Assembly: GCF_000242615.2 (NCBI RefSeq)
Contig: NZ_KI912268.1
Coordinates: 2,787,666-2,851,665 of the forward strand
Direction: 5' to 3'
Length of the DNA: 64,000 bases
Source of the DNA: Holophaga foetida DSM 6591
GTDB taxonomy: Bacteria > Acidobacteriota > Holophagae > Holophagales > Holophagaceae
The notes beneath the pieces were generated by a model. It was given only the letters and a program-made list of their open reading frames with translations. It was not told the DNA's origin and did no database searches. Position 1 is the first letter of the stretch, and every line of letters starts with the position of its first letter. Made by a program: the position numbers and the translations under genes. Positions 1-7,408 of the stretch are shown here, in pieces.

Positions 1-863
1 GTCTTGAGAAGACCGCCAGCCGCCAGGGCACCCACTACTTCGCTGCCATCTGGGAGCTGGGCCAGACCGCCGAGCGGGACCCGCAGATGGGCTACACCGC
101 CCGTCCCGACGCCCAGGGGAAGCTGAGTGCGAAGCTCTTCCTTGGTCCCAAGCAGGCCGAGGCGCTCTCCGGTTTCGGCAAGCCCTACACCAAGGTTCTG
201 GACTTCGGCTTCTTCGGTCTGGTCTCCCAGGTCCTCTTCTGGATCCTGCGCATGATCCAGAGTGTGATCCCCAATTGGGGTTGGGCCATCCTGGTCTTCT
301 CCCTGCTGCTGCGCCTGGTTCTCTGGCCGCTGAATACCAAGACCACCGTCAGCATGATTCGCATGAAGGAGCTGGAACCCCATCAGAAGGCCCTTCAGGC
401 CAAGTATGAGAAGTTCGGCAACGACATGACCAAGAAGGCCGAGATGCAGAAGGAACTGATGGCCTTCTACAAGAAGAACGGCCACAACCCCATGGGCGGA
501 TGCCTCCCCATGCTGTGTCAGATGCCGGTATTCCTGGCCCTCTGGTCCATGCTCAACGCCGTTTATGAGCTGCGCCACGCCCACTTCGCACTCTGGCTCA
601 CCGACCTCTCCGCCAAGGATCCCTTCTACATCCTGCCCATCCTCCTGGGTGTCACCATGGTGGCCCAGCAGCTCATGACCCCCGCCACCGGTGATGCCAT
701 GCAGCGCAAGATGATGCTGTTCATGATGCCCGCCATGATGGTCTTCTTCTTTGCGACCACTCCGGCTGGTCTCTGCCTCTATTACCTGATCTTCAATCTG
801 GTGGGCATGGGCCAGACCTGGTGGCTCACCAAGACCTACAAGTCCAAGCCCATCGTGGTCTGA
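1..863 (+). CDS. yidC: Membrane protein insertase YidC (3' part)
   Basis: YidC/Oxa1-type insertase, which places proteins into the inner membrane with or without SecYEG. Only the C-terminal ~287 residues are present; the frame is open to the window edge (reading from base 3), so the start lies upstream. Visible are the end of the periplasmic domain, the conserved core segment NWGWAILVFSLLLRLVLWPL with the groove arginine, a charged cytoplasmic hairpin rich in Lys and Glu, the segment GGCLPMLCQMPVF, and further hydrophobic helices ending near KTYKSKPIVV. It is followed 15 bp later by jag and then mnmE, the gene order common in bacteria near rpmH-rnpA. The family call is firm. Confidence 0.96.
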   Translation, partial: LEKTASRQGTHYFAAIWELGQTAERDPQMGYTARPDAQGKLSAKLFLGPKQAEALSGFGKPYTKVLDFGFFGLVSQVLFWILRMIQSVIPNWGWAILVFSLLLRLVLWPLNTKTTVSMIRMKELEPHQKALQAKYEKFGNDMTKKAEMQKELMAFYKKNGHNPMGGCLPMLCQMPVFLALWSMLNAVYELRHAHFALWLTDLSAKDPFYILPILLGVTMVAQQLMTPATGDAMQRKMMLFMMPAMMVFFFATTPAGLCLYYLIFNLVGMGQTWWLTKTYKSKPIVV

Positions 864-878
864 TTTTCGGGAGGAAAC

Positions 879-1343
879 ATGCGCAAGAACTCCGCAAGCC
901 TTGATGCCCTTCCCGAGCTGGCCACCCGCTGGTGCTCCGACCTGGGACTGAGTGTGGAGGCCCGCTTCGAGCCCTCGGGCGATGACGAGCTCTTCCCCAA
1001 CCGCCTGGTGCTGGACGGCCCCGACGCCCAATGGCTGGCGGCCAACAAGGGGGCTGGCCTGGACGCTCTCCAGTTCCTGCTCCACGAGGCCCAGGGCCAG
1101 CGCGAGGAGTCCAAGCTGGCCTACCTGGATGCCCAGGGTGCCCGCCTCTTCCGCATGAAGGAAGTCAAGGCCATGGCGGGGTTTGCCATCCAGCAGGCCC
1201 GCAGCCTGGGCAGCTACCGCTTCTCCAGCCTCACCCCCCGGGAGCGCCGCTGGGTCCACATGGTCGTGGCCCGGGAAGAAGGGCTCAGCACCGAGAGCGA
1301 AGGCACCGGCAACATCAAGGCACTGAAGGTGTTCCGGGCCTAG
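879..1343 (+). CDS. jag: Jag/KhpB-type RNA-binding protein (R3H domain)
   Basis: Small RNA-binding protein of the Jag/SpoIIIJ-associated family, 154 residues. The N-terminal half fits a KH-type fold (segment LVLDGPDAQWLAANKGAGLD). The C-terminal part is an R3H domain with the R-x3-H motif in RRWVHMVV, preceded by LTPRERR, as is usual in this family. An N-terminal Jag_N domain is not evident, so this is the short form. It starts at ATG with a GGAGG site (gggaggaaac) 15 bp after yidC and is probably cotranscribed with it. The stop is TAG, showing that amber is an ordinary stop codon here. A very strong hairpin lies directly downstream. Homologues act in cell-envelope and small-RNA regulation; the role here is inferred. 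Confidence 0.9.
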   Translation: MRKNSASLDALPELATRWCSDLGLSVEARFEPSGDDELFPNRLVLDGPDAQWLAANKGAGLDALQFLLHEAQGQREESKLAYLDAQGARLFRMKEVKAMAGFAIQQARSLGSYRFSSLTPRERRWVHMVVAREEGLSTESEGTGNIKALKVFRA

Positions 1344-1353
1344 GAAGCAAGGC

Positions 1354-1420
1354 TCACGCGGAGACGCGGAGGGCGCGGAGAAGAGTGCCTTTTCTCCGCG
1401 CCCTCCGCGTCTCCGCGTGA
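1354..1420. repeat. Perfect 29-bp inverted repeat downstream of jag
   Basis: Arms 1354-1382 and 1392-1420 are exact reverse complements (29 bp) around a 9-base loop, gagtgcctt. Each arm is built from units of the type cgcggaga/cgcggagg. A run of five T follows at 1426-1430, so the transcript could also terminate here. The same unit recurs at 2436-2464 inside mnmE and, less perfectly, at 14560-14706, so this is a dispersed repeat family. Confidence 0.9.
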
Positions 1421-1442
1421 GACCGTTTTTGTTGGTGAAGAT

Positions 1443-2768
1443 GTGACGACCCAGCCCATTGCCGCCCCCGCCACCCCGCTGCTCCCCAGTGCCGTGTCCA
1501 TCGTTCGGGTGTCGGGGACTGACTTGCATGCCTTTCTGGAGCCCTGGATCTCTCTTCCGGAGCCCCGGCAGGCGGTCCTGCGCTGGCTCTGCTGGGGGGG
1601 CTACCGGGAGCGTGCTCTGGTGCTCTTCTTCCCGGGGCCCGGGAGCTACACCGGAGAGGATCTGGTGGAGTTCCAGGTCCATGGGAACCCCCTGCTGGTG
1701 CACCGCCTGCTGGAGCATCTGGCCAGCCTGGGGATCCGCTTGGCGGAGCCCGGTGAGTTCACTCGGCGCTCCCTCCTGAATGGGAAACAGGGACTCCTGG
1801 AGGCCGAGGCCCTGCGGGACATGATCGCCGCCGCCACCGATACCCAGCTCCGGGAGGCCCAGGCCAGGAGTGGGGGCGTGCCCGCTTGGCTGAGCGCCGC
1901 CAGGGCGGCCATCGCCCCCTGGATGGCCCGGGCCGAGGCCGCGGTGGACTATGGCGAGGAGGAGGGCATCGCCCTCGATCTGCCGGAGATGCTCGGCGGG
2001 CTGGAACCTTTGCGCAGGGTCTTCCGCGCGGAGCAGGAGCGCTCCCGGGCCGCGGGCTGGCTCCGGGACGGTATCCGCATCGCCCTGGTGGGGCGCCCCA
2101 ACGCCGGGAAGAGCACCCTCTTCAACAGACTGGCAGGGGAGGACCGGGCCATCGTCACCGAGATCCCAGGCACCACCCGGGATGTGCTGGAGGTGCGCTG
2201 CGAGTGGGCGGGCCTGCCCCTCTACCTCTTCGATACGGCGGGGCTGCGGGAGACGGAGGATCCGGTCGAGCGTCTCGGGGTGGCCCGGGTCGCGGCGGTG
2301 CTGGAGAAGGTGGACCTCATCCTCCACCTCATCCCGGCCGCGGACCCCGGCCCCGATCCCGAGATCCTGGAGCGCCTCGCCCCCTTCTCGGGGAAGGTCC
2401 TGGAGCTGCGGACCTTCGGGGATCAAGGATCGGAATCACGCGGAGGCACGGAGTACGCGGAGAAACGGACCGTGTCTGCCCTGACTGGAGATCTGAGCGT
2501 TCTTGAGGAATCCCTGCGTGAGCGCTTCCTTGGCGGCCAGGCCCCCGATGCCTGCCTTGGCGCCCTGGCCAGCCAGCGCCAGCGGGAACTCCTGGACGAG
2601 TTGGTGCTCCAGTTGGAGATCCTCTACCAGCTTCCGGACAATCCGCCTCCTGAGATGCCTGCCTCGCTATTGCAGGGGCTCTGGGCCTTGCTGCTGCGCC
2701 TCACAGGGGAGGACCGCGCCGAGGCGGCCCTGGATCAGGTGTTTGCGGGATTCTGTCTGGGGAAGTGA
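1443..2768 (+). CDS. mnmE: tRNA modification GTPase MnmE
   Basis: MnmE acts with MnmG to modify the wobble uridine (cmnm5U34) of certain tRNAs. It has 441 residues and a GTG start. The N-terminal formyl-tetrahydrofolate-type domain (1-~120) includes PGPGSYTGED and the segment EPGEFTRRS. The helical domain is interrupted by the G domain: G1 GRPNAGKST (217-225), G2 GTTRD (243-247), G3 DTAG (264-267), G5 VSALTG. The C-terminus FCLGK keeps the family cysteine. Oddly, the G4 position usually reading NKxD reads TFGD (324-327). Just after it, residues ~332-341 are encoded by a copy of the cgcggag repeat (2436-2464). The gene follows yidC-jag. The identity is firm; full GTPase activity is less certain. 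Confidence 0.93.
   Translation: MTTQPIAAPATPLLPSAVSIVRVSGTDLHAFLEPWISLPEPRQAVLRWLCWGGYRERALVLFFPGPGSYTGEDLVEFQVHGNPLLVHRLLEHLASLGIRLAEPGEFTRRSLLNGKQGLLEAEALRDMIAAATDTQLREAQARSGGVPAWLSAARAAIAPWMARAEAAVDYGEEEGIALDLPEMLGGLEPLRRVFRAEQERSRAAGWLRDGIRIALVGRPNAGKSTLFNRLAGEDRAIVTEIPGTTRDVLEVRCEWAGLPLYLFDTAGLRETEDPVERLGVARVAAVLEKVDLILHLIPAADPGPDPEILERLAPFSGKVLELRTFGDQGSESRGGTEYAEKRTVSALTGDLSVLEESLRERFLGGQAPDACLGALASQRQRELLDELVLQLEILYQLPDNPPPEMPASLLQGLWALLLRLTGEDRAEAALDQVFAGFCLGK
2436..2464 (+). repeat. cgcggag-type dispersed repeat inside mnmE
   Basis: 29 bases that match the left arm of the 1354-1420 repeat at 25 of 29 positions. They lie in frame in the G domain of mnmE between the G4 and G5 positions and encode SRGGTEYAEK. 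This looks like repeat DNA kept as coding sequence. Confidence 0.75.
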
Positions 2769-2820
2769 CGCAAAATACCGTCAAATTTTGCACATTTGGT
2801 TATCGGCTTGCTTCCGCCAA

Positions 2821-2858
2821 GTCGTTCAGGTCTCCGCCATGGGAGAGGATCGGTGAAA
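2821..2858. repeat. Short dispersed repeat, copy 1
   Basis: The stretch beginning gtcgttcaggtctccgccat downstream of mnmE closely matches 17332-17367, which starts gtcgttcaggcctccgccat and lies downstream of the CocE-type hydrolase. Both copies sit just after a stop codon and next to other repeats. The origin is unknown. Confidence 0.65.
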
Positions 2859-2869
2859 AAACAGAATCA

Positions 2870-3033
2870 GCCGCGGATAAATTAGATACACGCGGATCAA
2901 AGAAGTCCACCTGGGCGCCTACCCCTTGCTGAACGCGGGCGGCTTTGCCGTCCGCCCCCGCGTTGCGGGGCAGCCCCAGGTGCCCCGCCCATAGACCATT
3001 TCTTTATCCGCGTTTATCCAATTTATCTGCGGC
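2870..3033. repeat. Inverted repeat pair of the cgcggataaa type
   Basis: The left arm (2870-2904) and right arm (3000-3033) are inverted copies differing by three substitutions and one indel. They enclose ~95 bases of GC-rich sequence. The arms contain cgcggat and ataaatt units unlike the surrounding DNA. The right arm overlaps the 3' end of the DEAD-box helicase gene and supplies its last codons and stop. Confidence 0.85.
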
Positions 3034-4152
3034 CAACATGCTTTTCTCTTTGGCGATCTTTCGCCCCACCGTCTTCTCAATCAGTCGCAGGTGGGCCTCC
3101 TCTTCGGGGCTCACCAGGCTGATGGCGGTGCCATCCAGGCCCGCTCGGCCGGTGCGGCCGATCCGGTGCACATAGTCCCGCGCCGAGCGGGGCAGGTCGT
3201 AGTTGATCACGCAGGGAAGGCCGCTCACGTCGATGCCGCGGGAGATGAGGTCGGTGGCCACCAGGACGCGCAGTCTCCCGCTCCTGAACTGCTGCAGGGC
3301 CTCGGTGCGGGCCCCCTGGGGCTTGTCGCCATGGATGGCAAGGGCGCGGACGCCGTTGTTGCCCAGCTTGCGCACCACGTTGTCGGCCTTTCTCCCCGAG
3401 GAGACGAAAACGAGCACCTGCGCCCAGGCTTCCCGTCCCAGAAGCTCCCGCAGGAAGGGGCCTTTGTCCTCCATGGGGAGGAGGTATGCCCTTTCCGTGA
3501 TGGAAGCGGTGGGCCTTGGTGCGGTTTCCACCAGGATGTTCTGCGGCGTCCTGAGAAAGGCCTCGATGACCCCCTGGACGGCGGTGTTCATGGTGGCGGA
3601 GAAGAGGAGGGTCTGGCGCTTGGCGGGCAGCAACCCCACAAGCTCCTTCATCTCGTCCATGAATCCCAGGTCCAGCATCTTGTCGGCTTCATCGATCACC
3701 AGGTGTCGAACCCCACCCAGGCTCAGGGCGTTCCGGCCCACCAGGTCCAGCAGGCGCCCGGGGGTGGCCACCACCATGTCCGCTCCCCCGCGCAGGGCGA
3801 GCATCTGAGGGTTCACGGAAACCCCGCCGAAGGCTTTGCGTACCCTCAGGGTGATGGGCAGGTGTTTCGCCAGTTCGAGGGCCCTGTCACTCACCTGCAT
3901 CGCCAGTTCCCGGGTTGGCACCAGCACCAGGGTCCTGGGTGCCGCCCGAGGAGGGGTCTTTGCCAGCAGGTGAAGGAGGGGAGCCAGGAAGGCAATGGTC
4001 TTCCCGGAGCCCGTTTCGGCCTGCACCACCAGATCATGACCTGCGAGCACGGCTGGGATCGCCTGTTCCTGCACCGGGAAGGGGCTTTCAAAGCCCAGGG
4101 CGGCAAAGGCGTTTCCAAGCTCGTGGCCGAGGGCGAGATGGGAGAAGGGCAT
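3004..4152 (-). CDS. DEAD-box ATP-dependent RNA helicase, RhlE-like
   Basis: Superfamily 2 RNA helicase, probably acting in ribosome assembly or RNA turnover. It has 382 residues. Motifs in order: Q motif FPVQEQAIPAVL, motif I AETGSGKT, PTRELA, TPGR, motif II DEAD in VIDEADKMLD, motif III SAT, motif V ATDLISRGIDV, motif VI HRIGRTGRAG. It is a minimal two-domain core with no basic C-terminal extension. The final residues, AADKLDKRG, and the stop are encoded by the right arm of the 2870-3033 repeat, so the original C-terminus was probably different. Single gene, transcribed toward mnmE. RhlE-like is the closest subgroup; the exact paralogue cannot be set from sequence alone. Confidence 0.93.
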   Translation of the reverse strand: MPFSHLALGHELGNAFAALGFESPFPVQEQAIPAVLAGHDLVVQAETGSGKTIAFLAPLLHLLAKTPPRAAPRTLVLVPTRELAMQVSDRALELAKHLPITLRVRKAFGGVSVNPQMLALRGGADMVVATPGRLLDLVGRNALSLGGVRHLVIDEADKMLDLGFMDEMKELVGLLPAKRQTLLFSATMNTAVQGVIEAFLRTPQNILVETAPRPTASITERAYLLPMEDKGPFLRELLGREAWAQVLVFVSSGRKADNVVRKLGNNGVRALAIHGDKPQGARTEALQQFRSGRLRVLVATDLISRGIDVSGLPCVINYDLPRSARDYVHRIGRTGRAGLDGTAISLVSPEEEAHLRLIEKTVGRKIAKEKSMLAADKLDKRG

Positions 4153-4297
4153 GATCGATCCTTGTGTGGGTTCCCGTGCTCTACATGCTCGCCTATTGTT
4201 CGGCTTCCAGCGATTAAAATGACTGTGGCTGGGAGCTTTGTGGACTTTTGAGGCATCTCTGGATCAGATCCCCGGAACCTTTTGTGAAAGAATATTC

Positions 4298-4969
4298 ATG
4301 ATTACCCATACCCTGCTTGCCCTATCACTTGCCGCCATTTCCTTGCCCGTCGCGAAGGTGAGCACCCAGCAGAAGGCCAGCTACCTCTATGGCCGTCGTC
4401 TCCTCCGATCCCTGGACAAGCAGGAGCTCGATGCGGCCATGGTGGCCCAGGGCCTGCTGGACGCCAAGGCCGGAAAGGTCTCGCTGTTCCCCGAGAAGGA
4501 CACCCAGGCCAGTCTGGATGCCTGGGCCCGAGAGGCTGGCCAGCGCGAGACCTTGAAGCGCGAGGCCCACCTGAAGGCCAACAAGGCCTGGCTCACGGAG
4601 AACGCAGGGAAGCCGGGGGTCAGGACCACCGCCAGCGGCCTGCATTACCGGGTGCTGAGCAGCGGTGCGGGGCCCCGCCCCACGGCTACGGATTCGGTGG
4701 TGGTGAACTACAGGGGCACCTTCCTCGACGGCAGGGTCTTCGGCTCCAGCGAGAAGCAGGAGGGGCGCACCCCACTGAAGGTGAACCAGGTCATCAAGGG
4801 CTGGGCAGAGGCCCTCCAGATGATGCAGGAAGGGGATATCTGGGAGCTCTTCGTCCCCGCCGAGCTGGCCTATGGCAATCAGGCCCCCGCCAACATCGGC
4901 CCCGACCAGGTCCTGCTCTACCGGGTCGAGCTTCTGGAGGTCGGGGAGAAGGCCCACGCGAAGCCCTGA
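4298..4969 (+). CDS. FKBP-type peptidyl-prolyl isomerase, exported (Mip/FkpA-like)
   Basis: Proline isomerase that helps fold exported proteins. The chosen ATG gives 223 residues beginning MITHTLLALSLAAISLPVAK, a plausible signal peptide; a longer frame from 4238 adds 20 residues that spoil it. The N-terminal ~110 residues match the helical dimerization part of Mip/FkpA proteins (LYGRRLLRSL, then charged helix). The FKBP domain occupies ~115-217 with VVVNYRGTFLDGRVF, VIKGWAEALQMM and FVPAELAYG, which are the active-site segments. It is divergent from the helicase and apparently monocistronic. Periplasmic location is inferred from the signal peptide. Confidence 0.9.
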   Translation: MITHTLLALSLAAISLPVAKVSTQQKASYLYGRRLLRSLDKQELDAAMVAQGLLDAKAGKVSLFPEKDTQASLDAWAREAGQRETLKREAHLKANKAWLTENAGKPGVRTTASGLHYRVLSSGAGPRPTATDSVVVNYRGTFLDGRVFGSSEKQEGRTPLKVNQVIKGWAEALQMMQEGDIWELFVPAELAYGNQAPANIGPDQVLLYRVELLEVGEKAHAKP

Positions 4970-4988
4970 TCCCCTGTCCTTCATCAGA

Positions 4989-5022
4989 CCATAAAAGAAG
5001 CCGGCCCCATCGGGCCGGCTTC
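4989..5022 (-). terminator. Rho-independent terminator of the 5047-6873 gene
   Basis: An 11-bp perfect stem (4997-5007 with 5012-5022, gaagccggccc) has a four-base loop. Read on the minus strand it is followed by cttttat, a short U-tract, just past the stop of the lipoprotein gene. It could also serve the FKBP gene from the other side, though no U-tract is seen there. Confidence 0.8.
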
Positions 5023-5046
5023 GCGGTGATGTGGCGGGTCCAGCGT

Positions 5047-6873
5047 TTACGAGATGGTCAGCTTGATGTTGCCGGTGTAGGTCCCCGCAACGATGTCAGT
5101 CTGGACGCCATCCACGGTCATCGTCACAGCGCCGCCGGTCTGCGCCATGATCTGGCCCGGCGTGGATACGGTCAGCTTGGACAGGTAGGAGGTTCCGGTG
5201 AGGGTCCAGGTGCTGTCGAGATCCAGGCTGACCATCACGCCATTGCCTACGACTGCGGAGGGGGTGACGGTCTCTTCGCTGAGGTAGCGGCGGGTGGAGG
5301 GGTAGATGTAGCCCCCGGCGGCCACATACTTGTTGGCCTGGGTGCCGGCGGAGATGACCCCGGTGATGTCTGCGTTGGTGAAGGTTAGGTTCAGGTTCTG
5401 GTCGCCGGTCCAGCGGGTGTTGTAGAGATCGCCGTTGACCTCCATGTTGCTGAAGGTGGCGTTGACGGTGTCGGAGTTGATCGTGGCGGTGCTGATGGTG
5501 TCATCGTGGACCGGGACCACGGTGGGGACCAGGTAGGAGTCCGCCCACATGGTGTCGGTGCCGGGGCCGCCGGTGCCCATGCCCGCGTCATCGCTCTCCA
5601 TCAGGTGGAAGATGACGCCGGTGTCGCTCACCAGGGTGGCGCCGTCCACCTTGAGGATGGGCTTGGCGACGTTGGAGACATCGCTCTTCACCAGGAACAT
5701 GGTCTCGCCAGCGTGGAAGACCGTGCCGGACTTGATGTCCACGGTTCCGCCATCGTTCTTGTGCCACATGATGCCGAAGCGATCGGAGTTGGCGGTGGTG
5801 TTCCCCAGGACGTTGCCCTGGAAGGTGGCGCCGCAGAGGCCGTCGGCCACGATCAGCACAAAGTCCGGGACATCGAAGGTGCAGTGGGTGTAGGTGTTCT
5901 GGACTGCACCGTCGGCGTAGGAGCCGTAGCCGCTGGTGCCCGTGAAGTTGACGGTGGTGTCCTCGGCGGTGAGGGAGGCTCCGGTGGTGCAGCTGTCGGT
6001 GGAGAGGGCACCCCAGGACTCGGCGGTGACGCTGCAGTTCTTGTAGGTGACCTGGGCGGCCTCGAGCACGTTGGTGGCGCGGTTGTTGCCGTAGATGCCC
6101 AGCAGCCAGGGCACTTCCTTCATCAGGGGCGCGGAGACGCCGGCGGCTTCTTCCGTGGTGGCGCTGTTGCCGACGATGGTGGAGTTCTTGACCGTCATGA
6201 CCGAGCTGCCGCCACCCCAGATGGCGGTGCGGATGCAGCCATCGGTGGTGATGTTGAGCTTGTCGGCCGTGACGTACGAGGTGCCGGTGCTCATGAGGGC
6301 GGCGCCATAGCCGGCGAAGTCGTTGCCGCCATTGCCGCTGAAGTTCATGGTGACGTCGTAGACCGTGTAGGGGTCCGTGGCGGTGCCCGTGGCGCCACCG
6401 ATCATGATTCCGTTGAAGTAGTCACCCGCGGAGGTGACCGTGCCTCCCGTGGCGTAACTGCCGTTGTAGTCCACGTCGACCAGGGTGGATTCCACCGTCT
6501 TGCCCGGGACCACGGCGCCGTCTTCGACATAGAGGCCCATGCGGAAGGGGTGGGTGGTGCCCATGTAGGTAACGTCATGCTCATCGGTGACGTCCAGGAC
6601 CACGGCCCCGGTGTAGGTCGTTCCGGACACGATGTTCCTTTCCACGCCATCCACGGTCAGGGTCAGGCTCTGGCCGCTGGGGGCAGCCAGGGTCTCATAG
6701 GCGCCGACGGTCAGCGAACTGAGGGTCTGGGTGGAACTGATGGTGGTGGTGAAGGGGGTGGTGTCTTGGGTGCTTGTGGAGGAGGACGAGCCGCCGCAGG
6801 CCGTGAGGATGAAGAGCAGCGAAAGGGCGCTTCCGAGGGTGGCAAAGCCTGTCAGGTTCTTGGTTCTAATCAC
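5047..6873 (-). CDS. Large surface lipoprotein, beta-helix-like, function unknown
   Basis: Predicted lipoprotein of 608 residues. It has a GTG start with an AAGGAG site and the lipobox FILTAC with Cys26, then a Ser/Thr-rich linker (GGSSSSTSTQD). The body is rich in Thr, Asn, Gly and Val with short strands such as YKNCSVTAESWGALSTDSC and ITGVISAGTQAN, resembling right-handed beta-helix adhesin-like proteins. A ~45-residue unit occurs twice, at ~48-92 and at the extreme C-terminus; shared pattern TVDGVxxxIVxGTYTG. This suggests an internal duplication flanking the helix. The gene has its own terminator and a long AT-rich upstream region. No enzyme motif was recognised; a cell-surface role is an inference. 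Confidence 0.75.
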   Translation of the reverse strand: MIRTKNLTGFATLGSALSLLFILTACGGSSSSTSTQDTTPFTTTISSTQTLSSLTVGAYETLAAPSGQSLTLTVDGVERNIVSGTTYTGAVVLDVTDEHDVTYMGTTHPFRMGLYVEDGAVVPGKTVESTLVDVDYNGSYATGGTVTSAGDYFNGIMIGGATGTATDPYTVYDVTMNFSGNGGNDFAGYGAALMSTGTSYVTADKLNITTDGCIRTAIWGGGSSVMTVKNSTIVGNSATTEEAAGVSAPLMKEVPWLLGIYGNNRATNVLEAAQVTYKNCSVTAESWGALSTDSCTTGASLTAEDTTVNFTGTSGYGSYADGAVQNTYTHCTFDVPDFVLIVADGLCGATFQGNVLGNTTANSDRFGIMWHKNDGGTVDIKSGTVFHAGETMFLVKSDVSNVAKPILKVDGATLVSDTGVIFHLMESDDAGMGTGGPGTDTMWADSYLVPTVVPVHDDTISTATINSDTVNATFSNMEVNGDLYNTRWTGDQNLNLTFTNADITGVISAGTQANKYVAAGGYIYPSTRRYLSEETVTPSAVVGNGVMVSLDLDSTWTLTGTSYLSKLTVSTPGQIMAQTGGAVTMTVDGVQTDIVAGTYTGNIKLTIS

Positions 6874-7408
6874 TTTGTGCTCCTTGGGTTTGGGTGGGTG
6901 CTCATATGGACACCTGTAGAAGGCCTACAGGCGCGGGGTTTCATGCGTTCCGATATCTTTTTGATGTCGCGACACTTGTTTAATGGATTATCGGATCCTG
7001 TTCGCCAGGCTAGTTCCTGAAAATTTAAAAATAAGACGAATGGTGTTTTTTGATCGCCAAAACGCATTTTTACGGGGGTCGTATGGTTGTTTGTGGAAGG
7101 GTAATGTTGCCGTATCCGAGTCGGACTGTTGGCTATATTTGCGGAGCAATGTATTTGTATATGCAATGAGTGTGACGACAACTTTAATTTTGATTTCTTC
7201 AAACAAATAAATTGTTATTTTGTATTATTATTGATGTGTCTGATTGATTTTGGAGCCCATCCTGGCCGTTCCTGGATGGCTCTCCGATAGCGTTTCACGC
7301 TGCTTGGGGGCCAGCAGGGCTGAGTTCGCTCCTTCGACGTGAGAGCGTCTGGGACTGCTCCGCGATCCTGCACGGGCTTTGGCATACACTTCTTTCCAGG
7401 GAGTCTCC
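6874..7408. other. AT-rich intergenic region between divergent genes
   Basis: 535 bases without a convincing gene. About 6990-7240 is strikingly AT-rich for this chromosome (runs such as aaatttaaaaataag). Near the lipoprotein start there is a small hairpin, cctgtag-gcctt-ctacagg (about 6920-6938). Around 7250-7283 an imperfect hairpin pairs gagcccatcc with ggatggctc. Promoters for both flanking genes presumably lie here. The short open frames have no ribosome site and no recognisable product. Confidence 0.6.

Noticed and set aside
6870..7210. Short frames in the AT-rich region before gatB
   Set aside because: They overlap each other on both strands, lack ribosome sites and show no protein-like pattern.
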